Shown: positions 41,665-51,687 of the stretch, in pieces | Numbering within the stretch: the stretch's first letter is position 1 | Layout of the letters: each line of letters starts with the position of its first letter | Source of the DNA: Streptomyces sp. NBC_00457 | Lineage (GTDB): Bacteria; Actinomycetota; Actinomycetes; Streptomycetales; Streptomycetaceae | Length of the DNA: 64,000 bases | Direction: 5' to 3' | NCBI RefSeq assembly: GCF_036014015.1 | Contig: NZ_CP107905.1 | Span: forward strand, 5,704,001-5,768,000 | Made by a program: the position numbers and the translations under genes | Notes under the pieces: model-generated | Databases searched by the model: none | The model's input: the letters and a program-made list of their open reading frames with translations, nothing else | Told to the model about the DNA's origin: nothing

Positions 41665-43919
41665 GCCGGACGCCTCTCGACACGGTCGAGCACGCGACCG
41701 CGACCCCCGACGTCGAGCTGCCCTGGGCCGAACTCGGCCTGAAGAAGGACGAGTACGAGAGGGTCGTGGAGATCCTCGGCCGCCGGCCCACCGGTGCCGA
41801 GCTGGCCATGTACTCCGTCATGTGGTCCGAGCACTGCTCGTACAAGTCCTCCAAGGTCCATCTGCGCCAGTTCGGCGAGAAGGCCCCCGAGTCCGACGCG
41901 ATGCTCGTCGGCATCGGCGAGAACGCGGGCGTGGTGGACGTCGGCCAGGGCTACGCGGTCACCTTCAAGGTCGAGTCGCACAACCACCCCTCCTACGTCG
42001 AGCCCTACCAGGGCGCGGCCACGGGCGTCGGCGGCATCGTGCGCGACATCATCGCGATGGGCGCCAGGCCGGTAGCCGTCGTGGACCCCCTCCGCTTCGG
42101 TGCGGCCGATCACCCCGACACCAAGCGCGTACTCCCCGGCGTCGTCGCCGGCATCGGCGGCTACGGCAACTGCCTCGGCCTCCCCAACATCGGCGGCGAG
42201 GTCGTCTTCGACGCCTGCTACCAGGGGAACCCGCTGGTCAACGCCGGTGCCATCGGCGTCATGCGGCACGAGGACATCCACCTCGCGAAGGCGTCCGGCG
42301 CGGGCAACAAGGTCATCCTGTACGGCGCCCGCACGGGCGGCGACGGCATCGGTGGCGCGTCCATCCTCGCCTCGGAGACCTTCGACGACGCCAAGCCCTC
42401 CAAGCGCCCCGCCGTCCAGGTCGGCGACCCCTTCCAGGAGAAGCTGCTCATCGAGTGCACCCTGGAGGCGTTCGCCGAGAAGCTGGTGGTCGGCATCCAG
42501 GACCTCGGCGCGGCGGGCCTGTCCTGCGCCACGTCCGAGCTGGCGTCGAACGGCTCGGGCGGCATGCGCGTCACCCTGGACGACGTACCCCTGCGCGACT
42601 CGACCCTCTCGCCCGAGGAAATCCTCATGAGCGAGTCGCAGGAACGCATGTGCGCGGTCGTCGAGCCGGGGAAGGTCGACCGTTTCCTGGAGATCTGCGA
42701 CAAGTGGGACGTCATCGCGACCGTCATCGGTGAGGTGACGGACGGCGACCGCCTGGAGATCTACTGGCACGGCGGCAAGATCGTCGACGTCGACCCGCGC
42801 ACGGTCGCGCACGAGGGCCCGGTCTACGAGCGCTCGTACGCCCGCCCGTCCTGGCAGGACGCCCTCCAGGCGGACGACGCGAACAAGCTGCCGCGGCCGA
42901 AGAGCTCGGACGAGCTGAAGGACCAGGTCCTGAAGCTGGTCGCCTCCCCGAACCAGGCCTCCAAGTCCTGGATCACCTCCCAGTACGACCACTTCGTGCA
43001 GGGCAACACGGTGCTGGCCCAGCCCGAGGACTCCGGGATGATCCGCATCGACGAGGCGAGCGGCCTCGGCGTAGCGATCGCGACGGACGGCAACGGGCGG
43101 TACGCCAAGCTGGACCCGTACGCGGGCGCGCAGCTGGCGCTGGCGGAGGCGTACCGCAATGTCGCCACCACCGGCGCCAAGCCGCTCGCCGTGTCCGACT
43201 GCCTGAACTTCGGTTCGCCCGAGGACCCGGCGGTGATGTGGCAGTTCGCGGAGGCGGTACGAGGTCTCGCGGACGCCTGCCAGCAGCTCGGCACCCCGGT
43301 GACGGGTGGCAACGTCTCCCTCTACAACCAGACGGGCGAGGTGGCCATCCACCCGACCCCGGTGGTCGCGGTCCTCGGCGTGATCGACGACGTCGCGCGC
43401 CGCACGCCGGTCGCCTTCCAGGAGGAGGGCCAGCTGCTGTACCTCCTTGGCGACACGCGTGAGGAGTTCGGCGGCTCGGCCTGGTCGCAGGTCGTCCACG
43501 ACCACCTGGGCGGTCTGCCGCCCCAGGTCGACCTGGAGCGGGAACGCCTCCTGGCCGAGATCCTGATCTCCGCCTCCCGCGACGGCATGATCGACTCCGC
43601 GCACGACCTGTCCGACGGCGGCCTCATCCAGGCCGTGGTCGAGTCCGCGCTGCTCGGCGGCAAGGGCGCGCGACTCATCGTCCCCGACGGGCTCGACGCC
43701 TTCACCTTCCTCCTCTCCGAGTCGGCGGGCCGCGCGCTCGTCGCCGTACCGCGCTCCGAGGAGGTCCGCTTCAACGACATGTGCGGCGCGCGGGGCCTGC
43801 CGGTCACGCGGATCGGTGTCGTGGACGGCGACGCCGTGGAACTCCAGGGCGAGTTCACCCTCAGCCTCGACGAGCTGCGCGAGGCGCACGAGAACACCAT
43901 CCCGGCCCTGCTCAAGTAG
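41661..43919 (+). CDS. purL: FGAM synthase subunit PurL
   Basis: A 752-residue small-form PurL. It shows the [15 protein letters not shown] motif near 50, KVESHNHPS near 100, [30 protein letters not shown], and the second ATP-binding half with [17 protein letters not shown]. It converts FGAR to FGAM with PurQ and PurS. ATG 41661 overlaps the purQ stop, completing a tightly coupled purSQL operon. A strong terminator follows 11 bases after the stop. Confidence 0.97.
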   Translation: MSRTPLDTVEHATATPDVELPWAELGLKKDEYERVVEILGRRPTGAELAMYSVMWSEHCSYKSSKVHLRQFGEKAPESDAMLVGIGENAGVVDVGQGYAVTFKVESHNHPSYVEPYQGAATGVGGIVRDIIAMGARPVAVVDPLRFGAADHPDTKRVLPGVVAGIGGYGNCLGLPNIGGEVVFDACYQGNPLVNAGAIGVMRHEDIHLAKASGAGNKVILYGARTGGDGIGGASILASETFDDAKPSKRPAVQVGDPFQEKLLIECTLEAFAEKLVVGIQDLGAAGLSCATSELASNGSGGMRVTLDDVPLRDSTLSPEEILMSESQERMCAVVEPGKVDRFLEICDKWDVIATVIGEVTDGDRLEIYWHGGKIVDVDPRTVAHEGPVYERSYARPSWQDALQADDANKLPRPKSSDELKDQVLKLVASPNQASKSWITSQYDHFVQGNTVLAQPEDSGMIRIDEASGLGVAIATDGNGRYAKLDPYAGAQLALAEAYRNVATTGAKPLAVSDCLNFGSPEDPAVMWQFAEAVRGLADACQQLGTPVTGGNVSLYNQTGEVAIHPTPVVAVLGVIDDVARRTPVAFQEEGQLLYLLGDTREEFGGSAWSQVVHDHLGGLPPQVDLERERLLAEILISASRDGMIDSAHDLSDGGLIQAVVESALLGGKGARLIVPDGLDAFTFLLSESAGRALVAVPRSEEVRFNDMCGARGLPVTRIGVVDGDAVELQGEFTLSLDELREAHENTIPALLK

Positions 43920-43930
43920 GCACCGGCTCC

Positions 43931-43963
43931 GAAGCCCCCGCCCGGTCACCGGGCGGGGGCTTC
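43931..43963 (+). terminator. Terminator of the purSQL operon
   Basis: A perfect 15-bp stem (43931-43945 with 43949-43963) and a three-base loop directly after purL. Confidence 0.9.
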
Positions 43964-44153
43964 GCCGTAGGCGCACCCCCACGACCCCGCAGCCGCGCAC
44001 GGCGGGAAGGGGACGTGCCGGGGGGTGTCCGCCCGCAGCGGCCGGCGTCAAGACACAGCCCCTCCTGACCAACGGCACCCGCCGGACCGAGGACGGACAC
44101 CCCCCGGCGCGGCCCCGACCCACACCGCACCGTCAGGCGCTACGCGCACCCCC

Positions 44154-44394
44154 ACCGAACCCGCACAGGCCGCCGCAGGCACCCCCCACCGAACCCGCAC
44201 AGGCCGCCGCAGGCACCCCCCACCGAACCCGCACAGGCCGCCGCAGGCACCCCCCGCCGAACCCGCACAGGCCGCCGCAGGCACCCCCCGCCGAACCCGC
44301 ACAGGCCGCCGCAGGCACCCCCCGCCGAACCCGCACAGGCCGCCGCAGGCACCCCCCGCCGAACCCGCACAGGTCGCCGCAGGCACCCCCCGCC
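44154..44394. repeat. Seven 34-bp tandem repeats
   Basis: The unit contains GAACCCGCACAGGCCGCCGC; units begin with GAAC at 44157, 44191, 44225, 44259, 44293, 44327 and 44361. Units differ at one or two positions (CACC versus CGCC after the C-run; GGTCG in the last unit). 34 is not a multiple of three, so the array is not coding. It lies between the purL terminator and the next gene. Confidence 0.92.
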
Positions 44395-44435
44395 CAACCG
44401 CCGGAGGCAAGCGCACCCCCGCATAGGCTGCCCCC

Positions 44436-45233
44436 ATGCCCCCGGCCAGAAAACGCCCCCGAACCTACGACCCCGCCAAGATCCGCGCCGCCGTGCTCGC
44501 GCAGTTCGGGCATGTACGGGACGCCGTACGCACGTTGACGCCCGAACAGCTCGCGTTGCCGACGCGCCTCGGGCACTGGACCGTACGGGAGTTGGTGGCG
44601 CACACCGGGATGGCGCCGGCGGCCGTGGTGCGGCTGCTCGACGAGCCGGAACCGGCGCGGCAGGACGCGGCGCTATTGGACTGGCTCCCCGCGATCGCCG
44701 ACGCAGCCGACGACATCGCCGACACGGCCCGGCTGAGGGCCGAGCAGCACACGGATCTGGACAGCCATCTCGCGGACATCGAGCGGGAGTTCACCGCCCG
44801 CATCGCCGACGAGCCCGGCAGCCGCCTGCTCCCCACCAGCGCGGGCGCCCTGACCCTGGCCGACTACCTCGTCACCCGCACCGTGGAACTCGTCGTCCAC
44901 ACCGACGACCTGAACGCCGCCGTCCCCGGCCTGGACATCCCGTACGACCGCCAGGCCCTCGCCGCCTGCACCCGCCTCCTCGCCGACGCGCTCGCCGCCA
45001 AGGCGCCCGGCGGCTCGACGGAGGTGCGGATCCCGCCGTACGCCGTGGTGCAGTGCGTGGAGGGGCCGCGGCATACGCGCGGCACCCCGCCCAACGTCGT
45101 CGAGACCGACCCGCTCACCTGGATCCGGCTCGCGACCGGGCGGGTGGAGTGGAAGCATGCTGTCCATGACGCCAAGGTCAGCGCCAGCGGGGAGCGGGCC
45201 GATCTCGGGCCGTTGCTGCCGCTGCTTCGTTGA
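44436..45233 (+). CDS. Maleylpyruvate isomerase-family (TIGR03083) protein
   Basis: A 265-residue DinB-like four-helix protein of the mycothiol-dependent isomerase group. The metal-binding helix is LGHWTVRELVAHTG (near 45-58), further candidate ligands are in VELVVHTDDL (near 153), and a C-terminal sterol-carrier-like domain begins near 190. Members bind a divalent metal and often use mycothiol; the reaction here is unknown. It starts 42 bases after the last repeat unit. Confidence 0.8.
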   Translation: MPPARKRPRTYDPAKIRAAVLAQFGHVRDAVRTLTPEQLALPTRLGHWTVRELVAHTGMAPAAVVRLLDEPEPARQDAALLDWLPAIADAADDIADTARLRAEQHTDLDSHLADIEREFTARIADEPGSRLLPTSAGALTLADYLVTRTVELVVHTDDLNAAVPGLDIPYDRQALAACTRLLADALAAKAPGGSTEVRIPPYAVVQCVEGPRHTRGTPPNVVETDPLTWIRLATGRVEWKHAVHDAKVSASGERADLGPLLPLLR

Positions 45234-45302
45234 CGGACGGGCACATGACAACAGAGTCATAACGGGGCCGAACCCATCGCCCGTCCCGTGCGTCAAAGAG
45301 CC

Positions 45303-46187
45303 ATGAAGCGGACGACGAAGAACATGACGTACGCCGCCGCGGCCTTGGCCGGCACGGCCGTCCTGGCCGCCTGCGGCACGGAGTCCGGCAGCGGCAGGGT
45401 CGGCGAGGGCGACACCACCAAGGACATCTCCACCATCGCGGACACCTCCTGGCTGCCCCAGAGCGTGACCGTCGACGGCAAGAAGTACGACCTGCCCAAG
45501 GGCGACTCCTTCGACCTCGAGGACGCCCACATCACCTTCAAACCCGGCGCGGCCGAGCCCGACGTCGGCGGAGGCGAGTCCGGCGGCACGGTGGGCTGCA
45601 ACCACTTCGGCGCCGACGTCGACATCGAGGGCGACACCGTGAAGGTCACCGACCTCGCGAGGACGATGATCGGCTGCGAGGGAGCCGTCGGGGAGTTCGA
45701 GGAGAAGTTCGTGGGCGTCTTCGAGGGCAACCTCAAAGCCGCCGTACAAGAGCGCGACGGCACCAAGACCCTCACCCTGACCAGCGGCAACGGCGACCGC
45801 ATCACCCTTCGCGAAGGCACCGCCGAGACCGCCCCCGCCCTCAAGGGCACCCGGTGGACGATCGACACCCTGCTGTCGGGCAAGAGCGACGACTCGACCG
45901 CCGTGTCCCTGCCCGAAAAGGCGAAGGCCCACCTCACCCTCACCAAGAACAACACCGTCACCGGCAGCCTCGGCTGCAACACCTTCAACGCCAAGGCCAC
46001 CGTCAAGGACGGCACCATCGAGATCGGCCCTCTCGCGACCACACGGATGGTGTGCTCGGAGCCCGTCATGAAGACCGAGCGCGAACTCACCGAAATCCTC
46101 TCCGGCAAGGTCTCCTACCAGCAGAAACACAAGTCCCTGACGATCACCGCGGCCTCCGGCGAGGGCCTCGTGGCACGGGCGAAGTAA
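45303..46187 (+). CDS. META-domain lipoprotein
   Basis: A 294-residue secreted lipoprotein. The signal peptide MKRTTKNMTYAAAALAGTAV ends at the lipobox LAACG, with Cys about residue 24. Two META (HslJ-like) domains follow: one around SWLPQSVTVDGKKYDL with the Cys-containing GCNHFGADVDIEGDTV, the other around TRWTIDTLLSG with GSLGCNTFNAKATV. Each carries the paired Cys expected for this domain (GCN and MIGCE / MVCSE). ATG 45303 is preferred over 45288. Role unknown, outer surface. Confidence 0.85.
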   Translation: MKRTTKNMTYAAAALAGTAVLAACGTESGSGRVGEGDTTKDISTIADTSWLPQSVTVDGKKYDLPKGDSFDLEDAHITFKPGAAEPDVGGGESGGTVGCNHFGADVDIEGDTVKVTDLARTMIGCEGAVGEFEEKFVGVFEGNLKAAVQERDGTKTLTLTSGNGDRITLREGTAETAPALKGTRWTIDTLLSGKSDDSTAVSLPEKAKAHLTLTKNNTVTGSLGCNTFNAKATVKDGTIEIGPLATTRMVCSEPVMKTERELTEILSGKVSYQQKHKSLTITAASGEGLVARAK

Positions 46188-46244
46188 GCAAGCCCACTCT
46201 TCACGAATTCGGACCAGTGGTCGATCTCGCCTACACTCGGTGGC

Positions 46245-47771
46245 GTGCCACGTGGTGACGGTCGACTAAGTCATGATCTGCTCCCCGGTGAGAAAGGCCC
46301 CCAGGACGCTTGCGGCGTCTTCGGTGTCTGGGCTCCCGGCGAAGAGGTCGCCAAGCTCACTTACTTCGGGCTCTACGCCCTCCAGCATCGAGGTCAGGAA
46401 TCCGCGGGAATCGCGGTCAGCAACGGCTCCCAGATCCTCGTCTTCAAGGACATGGGCCTGGTCTCCCAGGTCTTCGACGAAACCTCGCTCGGTTCGCTCC
46501 AGGGTCACATCGCGGTCGGTCACGCCCGCTACTCGACCACCGGCGCCTCCGTGTGGGAGAACGCCCAGCCGACGTTCCGAGCCACCGCGCACGGCTCCAT
46601 CGCGCTCGGCCACAACGGCAACCTGGTCAACACGGCCCAGCTCGCCGAGATGGTCGCCGACCTGCCCAAGCAGGAGGGCCGCACCCCGCGCGTCGCGGCC
46701 ACCAACGACACCGACCTGCTCACGGCGCTGCTCGCCGCCCAGGTCGACGAGGACGGCAAGCCGCTGACCATCGAGGAGGCCGCCCACTCGGTCCTCCCGC
46801 AGGTCCTCGGCGCCTTCTCCCTCGTCTTCATGGACGAGAACACGCTCTACGCCGCCCGCGACCCGCAGGGCATCCGCCCGCTGGTCCTCGGCCGCCTGGA
46901 GCGCGGCTGGGTCGTCGCCTCCGAGTCCGCCGCCCTCGACATCTGCGGCGCCGCCTACGTCCGCGAGATCGAGCCGGGCGAGTTCGTCGCCATCGACGAG
47001 AACGGCCTGCGAACGTCCCGATTCGCGGAAGCGAAGCCCAAGGGCTGTGTCTTCGAGTACGTCTACCTCGCCCGCCCGGACACCGACATCGCCGGCCGGA
47101 ACGTCTACCTCAGCCGGGTCGAGATGGGCCGCCGCCTCGCGAAGGAAGCGCCCGTCGACGCCGACCTCGTCATAGCGACCCCGGAGTCCGGCACCCCGGC
47201 CGCCATCGGCTACGCCGAAGCGTCCGGCATCCCCTTCGGTGCCGGTCTTGTGAAGAACGCATACGTCGGCCGTACGTTCATCCAGCCCTCCCAGACGATC
47301 CGCCAGCTCGGCATCCGGCTGAAGCTGAATCCGCTGAAGGAAGTCATCAAGGGCAAGCGCCTGGTCGTCGTCGACGACTCGATCGTGCGCGGCAACACCC
47401 AGCGGGCCCTGGTCCGCATGCTCCGCGAGGCGGGCGCCGCCGAGGTCCACATCCGGATCTCCTCGCCGCCCGTGAAGTGGCCCTGCTTCTTCGGCATCGA
47501 CTTCGCCACCCGCGCCGAGCTCATCGCCAACGGCATGACCATCGACGAGATCGGCACCTCGCTGGGCGCCGACTCCCTGGCGTACATCTCCCTCGACGGC
47601 ATGATCGAGGCGACCACCATCGCCAAGCCGAACCTCTGCCGCGCCTGCTTCGACGGCGAGTACCCGATGGAGCTCCCGGACCCCGAGCTGCTGGGCAAGC
47701 AGCTCCTGGAGACCGAGCTGGCCGCGGGGCCCGCCGCCACGGCCGCGGCCGACGCGATCCGTCGCCCGTAA
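46245..47771 (+). CDS. purF: Amidophosphoribosyltransferase
   Basis: A 508-residue enzyme of the first committed purine step. A short propeptide ends at GPQDA and the mature enzyme would begin with the nucleophile Cys of CGVFGVWAPGEE. It shows YFGLYALQHRGQESAG, and the PRPP loop in VVVDDSIVRGNTQRALV (near 366). C-terminal cysteines (KWPCFFGID; NLCRACFDGEYP) match the 4Fe-4S-containing Bacillus-type class. The start is GTG 46245. It is followed by purM 34 bases later. Confidence 0.96.
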   Translation: MPRGDGRLSHDLLPGEKGPQDACGVFGVWAPGEEVAKLTYFGLYALQHRGQESAGIAVSNGSQILVFKDMGLVSQVFDETSLGSLQGHIAVGHARYSTTGASVWENAQPTFRATAHGSIALGHNGNLVNTAQLAEMVADLPKQEGRTPRVAATNDTDLLTALLAAQVDEDGKPLTIEEAAHSVLPQVLGAFSLVFMDENTLYAARDPQGIRPLVLGRLERGWVVASESAALDICGAAYVREIEPGEFVAIDENGLRTSRFAEAKPKGCVFEYVYLARPDTDIAGRNVYLSRVEMGRRLAKEAPVDADLVIATPESGTPAAIGYAEASGIPFGAGLVKNAYVGRTFIQPSQTIRQLGIRLKLNPLKEVIKGKRLVVVDDSIVRGNTQRALVRMLREAGAAEVHIRISSPPVKWPCFFGIDFATRAELIANGMTIDEIGTSLGADSLAYISLDGMIEATTIAKPNLCRACFDGEYPMELPDPELLGKQLLETELAAGPAATAAADAIRRP

Positions 47772-47805
47772 GCCACGTAGAACCCAACCCGAAAGATCCC
47801 AGGCA

Positions 47806-48882
47806 ATGTCTGAGACTCATGCTGCTTCCGGTGCTTCCTACGCGGCTGCCGGCGTCGACATCGAAGCGGGCGACCGCGCCGTCGAGCTGATGAAGGAGTG
47901 GGTGAAGAAGACGCAGCGCCCCGAGGTCCTCGGCGGCCTCGGCGGTTTCGCCGGCCTCTTCGACGCCTCCGCCCTCAAGCGCTACGAGCGTCCGCTGCTC
48001 GCGTCCGCCACCGACGGCGTCGGCACCAAGGTCGACATCGCGCGCCAGATGGGCGTCTACGACACCATCGGCCACGACCTGGTCGCCATGGTGATGGACG
48101 ACATCGTGGTGTGCGGCGCCGAGCCGCTGTTCATGACCGACTACATCTGCGTCGGCAAGGTCCACCCCGAGCGGGTGGCCGCCATCGTGAAGGGCATCGC
48201 CGAGGGCTGCGTCCTCGCCGGCACCGCTCTGGTCGGCGGCGAGACCGCCGAGCACCCCGGTCTGCTCGGCCCGGACGACTTCGACGTGGCCGGCGCCGGC
48301 ACGGGCGTGGTGGAGGCCGACCGGCTGCTCGGCCCGGATCGTATCCGTACGGGTGACGCGGTGATCGCCATGGCGGCCTCCGGCCTTCACTCGAACGGGT
48401 ACTCGCTCGTCCGGCATGTCCTGCTGGACCGCGCGGGCATGGCGCTGGACACCCAGGTCGCCGAGTTCGGCCGCACCCTCGGTGAGGAGCTCCTGGAGCC
48501 CACCAAGATCTACTCGCTGGACTGCCTGGCGCTGACCCGGACGACGGATGTGCACGCGTTCAGCCATGTCACCGGCGGTGGACTGGCGGCCAACCTCGCC
48601 CGTGTCATCCCGGACGGCCTGCACGCGATCGTCGACCGCTCCACCTGGACCCCGGCCCCGGTGTTCGACCTCGTCGGCAAGACCGGCGACGTCGAGCTGC
48701 TGGAGCTGGAGAAGACCCTCAACATGGGCGTCGGCATGATCGCGATCATCCCGGAGGAAGCGTCGGACGTGGCCCTGGCGACCCTGGCCGACCGCGGTGT
48801 CGAGGCATGGGTGGCCGGCGAGATCACGGACCGCGGCGACCACGCCACGGGTGCGGAGCTGGTCGGCGCGTATGCACACTGA
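47806..48882 (+). CDS. purM: Phosphoribosylformylglycinamidine cyclo-ligase
   Basis: A 358-residue AIR synthetase. It contains YAAAGVDIEAGDRAVELMK, LLASATDGVGTKVDIA, GHDLVAMVMDDIVVCGAEPL and ALVGGETAEHPG, all typical of the PurM/PurL ATP-binding fold. It converts FGAM to AIR and is co-directional with purF, probably in one transcript. A terminator follows. Confidence 0.97.
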   Translation: MSETHAASGASYAAAGVDIEAGDRAVELMKEWVKKTQRPEVLGGLGGFAGLFDASALKRYERPLLASATDGVGTKVDIARQMGVYDTIGHDLVAMVMDDIVVCGAEPLFMTDYICVGKVHPERVAAIVKGIAEGCVLAGTALVGGETAEHPGLLGPDDFDVAGAGTGVVEADRLLGPDRIRTGDAVIAMAASGLHSNGYSLVRHVLLDRAGMALDTQVAEFGRTLGEELLEPTKIYSLDCLALTRTTDVHAFSHVTGGGLAANLARVIPDGLHAIVDRSTWTPAPVFDLVGKTGDVELLELEKTLNMGVGMIAIIPEEASDVALATLADRGVEAWVAGEITDRGDHATGAELVGAYAH

Positions 48883-48918
48883 CTGAGTCCCGGTCGGCGC
48901 TTGCGAAAGCAGCGCAAA

Positions 48919-48952
48919 ACCCGGTCCTACGGGTAACCGCTCAGGACCGGGT
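48919..48952. terminator. Terminator between purM and the DUF3073 gene
   Basis: A 10-bp perfect stem (48919-48928 with 48943-48952) between two convergent genes; probably bidirectional. Confidence 0.75.
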
Positions 48953-48969
48953 CAGGCACTGCTCGACAG

Positions 48970-49221
48970 TCAAGCGCCGCGGCGTTGTTGCGACGCGGGA
49001 CCGGACTCGTCGTCCTCGTCCTCGTCGTTATAGAGATCCGCGTACTGGGCGTACGGGTCATCTTCCTCGTCATCGTCCTCGAACGGCTCGCCATTCGGCG
49101 GCTGTTGCGAAGTCGAAGCGCCCAGCTCGTTGGCCAGACGCGACAGGTCAGTCCCGCCGCTGTTGTACTTCAGCTGGCGGGCGACCTTCGTCTGCTTGGC
49201 CTTGGCCCGGCCGCGCCCCAT
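48970..49221 (-). CDS. DUF3073 protein
   Basis: An 83-residue protein with a basic start (MGRGRAKAKQTKVARQLKYN), the conserved FSS-like TDLSRLANELG, and a very acidic second half (EDDDEEDDPYAQYADLYNDED). This is the DUF3073 pattern, a small actinobacterial protein of unknown role. The strong charge split suggests nucleic-acid or protein binding. Confidence 0.88.
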   Translation of the reverse strand: MGRGRAKAKQTKVARQLKYNSGGTDLSRLANELGASTSQQPPNGEPFEDDDEEDDPYAQYADLYNDEDEDDESGPASQQRRGA

Positions 49222-49524
49222 GGCTCGACCCCCTCGGTGACGGGGCTCGACGGCCCCAGAGTCTCGACACGCGTTCATGATCTGGAACGGACTCTCCGTG
49301 GAGAGGCCGGTCCGTAGGGCTTCCACGGTACCTGAGCCCGCGCCCATACGGTACGTCGCCCGCAGCAGCCGCGTGTGCACAGGACCTTTGAGGCGCCCCG
49401 TCCTCGCTGGTCAACCGCGATTTTAACCACTTCCTGGCGGTCGACCCGCCGATGGAAGTGAGAGTTCTCTCTAAGTGCCCACCGGCGGGTACCGGCCAAA
49501 CCTCCCGGACCGGTCCGGGCGCAC
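49222..49524. other. Intergenic region between DUF3073 and valine dehydrogenase genes
   Basis: About 300 bp without a supportable gene. It should hold the DUF3073 promoter and the end of the dehydrogenase transcript. A less GC-rich patch (TTTTAACCACTTCC near 49420-49433, AGTTCTCTCTAAG near 49463-49475) is a possible promoter area; I see no clear terminator. Confidence 0.45.
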
Positions 49525-50622
49525 TCACCGTCCGCGCGCCGCCGCCTCGTGCATCCGCTGCTCGGCGATCCGGTCGGCCGCGGCGGCCGGCGGAATGCCG
49601 TCCGCCTTCGCACGTGCGAATATTGCCAGCGTGGTGTCGTAGATCTTCGCCGCCTTCGCCTTGCACCGCTCGAAGTCGAAGCCGTGCAGCTCGTCGGCGA
49701 CCTGGATGACACCGCCCGCGTTCACCACGTAGTCGGGCGCGTACAGGATGTGGCGGTCGGCCAGGTCCTTCTCGACGCCCGGGTGGGCCAGCTGGTTGTT
49801 GGCGGCGCCGCACACGATCTCGGCGGTGAGCACGGGCACGGTGTCGTCGTTCAGCGCGCCGCCCAGCGCGCAGGGGGCGTAGATGCCGAGCCCGTCGACG
49901 CGGATCAGCGCCTCGGTGTCCGGAACGGCCAGCACGGTGTCGTACCGCTCGGTCACCTGCCGTACGGCCTCCTCGCGCACGTCGGTCACGAAGACCTCGG
50001 CGCCCTCCGCGACCAGGTGCTCCACCAGGTGGCGGCCGACCTTGCCGACGCCCGCGATGCCGATGCGCCTGGCCCGCAGCGAGGGGTCGCCCCACAGATG
50101 CTGGGCGCTGGCCCGCATGCCCTGGTAGACGCCGTACGCGGTGAGGACGGAGGAGTCGCCGGCGCCGCCGTTCTCGGGCGAGCGGCCGGTGGTCCAGGGG
50201 CATGCGCGGTGGACGACGTCCATGTCGGCGACGTAGGTGCCGACGTCGCACGCGGTGACGTACCGGCCGCCGAGCGAGGCCACGAAACGCCCGTAGGCGA
50301 GCAGCAGTTCCTCGGTCTTGTCGCGCTCCGGGTCACCGATGATCACGGCCTTGCCGCCGCCGTGGTCGAGCCCGGCCATGGCGTTCTTGTACGACATGCC
50401 GCGCGAGAGGTTGAGCGCGTCGGCGACGGCCTCCTCCTCGCTGGCGTACGGGTAGAAGCGCGTACCGCCGAGTGCGGGGCCCAGGGCGGTGGAGTGGATG
50501 GCGATGACGGCCTTGAGGCCGCTGGCTCGGTCCTGGCAGAGCACGACTTGCTCATGACCCCCCTGATCCGAATGGAACAGGGTGTGCAGTACATCAGCAG
50601 GCGCGCCGGTTACGTCGGTCAC
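49525..50622 (-). CDS. vdh: Valine (leucine/phenylalanine) dehydrogenase
   Basis: A 365-residue branched-chain amino acid dehydrogenase. It shows [14 protein letters not shown], the catalytic-Lys region [23 protein letters not shown] (near 75-97), and the NAD-binding [15 protein letters not shown] near 185. It deaminates valine to 2-ketoisovalerate, feeding catabolism and polyketide precursors. GTG 50622 is the start. Its place between DUF3073 and bldC is the familiar Streptomyces order. Confidence 0.95.
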   Translation of the reverse strand: MTDVTGAPADVLHTLFHSDQGGHEQVVLCQDRASGLKAVIAIHSTALGPALGGTRFYPYASEEEAVADALNLSRGMSYKNAMAGLDHGGGKAVIIGDPERDKTEELLLAYGRFVASLGGRYVTACDVGTYVADMDVVHRACPWTTGRSPENGGAGDSSVLTAYGVYQGMRASAQHLWGDPSLRARRIGIAGVGKVGRHLVEHLVAEGAEVFVTDVREEAVRQVTERYDTVLAVPDTEALIRVDGLGIYAPCALGGALNDDTVPVLTAEIVCGAANNQLAHPGVEKDLADRHILYAPDYVVNAGGVIQVADELHGFDFERCKAKAAKIYDTTLAIFARAKADGIPPAAAADRIAEQRMHEAAARGR

Positions 50623-50844
50623 GGTGGTGACTCCTGGGTAAGTAGCGGCGGTTGGGACGAGCTCCCGTAAGGGTGGCGGGAGGCAGCTAGCACGAGATTA
50701 GAGCCTGTACGCCCCGCCGACCGCGACGTGCTCAGGATCACCTACTGCCGGAGTACGCCCGTGCGACGATTTGCATAGTTTTCCCGCACGTTTGTGAGCG
50801 GGTTTCGCAGGTTTTCCTGGCAGAGGGCGGGGGAGGGAGCAGGC

Positions 50845-51687
50845 GTGCCCAAGGTGTCCTCGCTGATCGTCCCGTACGCGACCTATCTGCGTGTGTACGA
50901 ACCGCTGGCCGCCTTCCCGAAGCGGGAGCGCGACCACTGGGAGCGGTACGCCCGGCGCCCCGACCGTCCCACGTACCAGGACGAACTCCGCCGCGCGCTG
51001 GCCGACTTGCTGCCCACGCCGCCCGTCCCGGTACCGGTGCACGAGAGCCGTGACGCCTTCGTGCTCGAGGTCGACGGAGTGGTCTGCGTCTGCCCCTGGC
51101 GCACCCGGCTGCGCGGCTGGCAGGCGCTCGGCGATCTCGCCGAGGAGCTGCCGCCGCCCGTCCTGGACGCGGTGCTGCCGCCCGTCGTACGGCGCCAGGC
51201 GGCCCAGGACTACGAGCGCTGGCTGGCCCGCAACCCCGACGCCCGGCCGTGGATCCGCACCTCGACCTGGCAGGTGCCGCTGCACTGGTTCGTGCTGGTC
51301 GCGGACGAGGAGCGGCGTTTCGACAAGGGCTCCGGCGACGCTCCGCCGATGCTGCGCTACCGGACGCCGATGGTGCAGGCCCGGCGGCGGGTGGCGCGGG
51401 CGCTCAGGACCCTGAAGGACACCATCGACGAGGGGCCGCTGATCGACGGCCTGCTGGACGTGGGGCGCTGGCTGGAGGAGTTCCATCCGCGCTCGCTGGT
51501 CGAGCTGGACTACGGCGGCCTGGTGCACACCCTGCCGCCCGGCGAGCTGGAGGACGACCATTCGGCCGCCGACGTGGCCGAGGGGATCGCGGCGCTGCGT
51601 GAGGGGGACGGCGAGGCGGCGGGCGAGGCGTACGGCCGGCTCGTGGAGCGGTGGCGGTCGGTGCGGGACCGGCGGTCGGCGAACTGA
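50845..51687 (+). CDS. Conserved hypothetical protein next to bldC
   Basis: A soluble protein of about 280 residues beginning VPKVSSLIVPYATYLRVYEPL. It is rich in Arg/Glu, has Trp-rich blocks (PWIRTSTWQVPLHWFVLVAD) and no transmembrane segments. I do not recognise a domain beyond its conserved position beside bldC in Streptomyces. GTG 50845 with GGGAGGGAG upstream is preferred over the in-frame 50794 codon. Divergent from valine dehydrogenase. Confidence 0.75.
   Translation: MPKVSSLIVPYATYLRVYEPLAAFPKRERDHWERYARRPDRPTYQDELRRALADLLPTPPVPVPVHESRDAFVLEVDGVVCVCPWRTRLRGWQALGDLAEELPPPVLDAVLPPVVRRQAAQDYERWLARNPDARPWIRTSTWQVPLHWFVLVADEERRFDKGSGDAPPMLRYRTPMVQARRRVARALRTLKDTIDEGPLIDGLLDVGRWLEEFHPRSLVELDYGGLVHTLPPGELEDDHSAADVAEGIAALREGDGEAAGEAYGRLVERWRSVRDRRSAN

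Noticed and set aside
41373..44123. A 916-residue frame opposite purL and purQ
   Set aside because: Shadow of purL/purQ; no domain, biased Gly/Arg/Val composition.
44154..44394. CRISPR array at the 34-bp repeats
   Set aside because: Units are contiguous with no unique spacers and there is no cas gene nearby.
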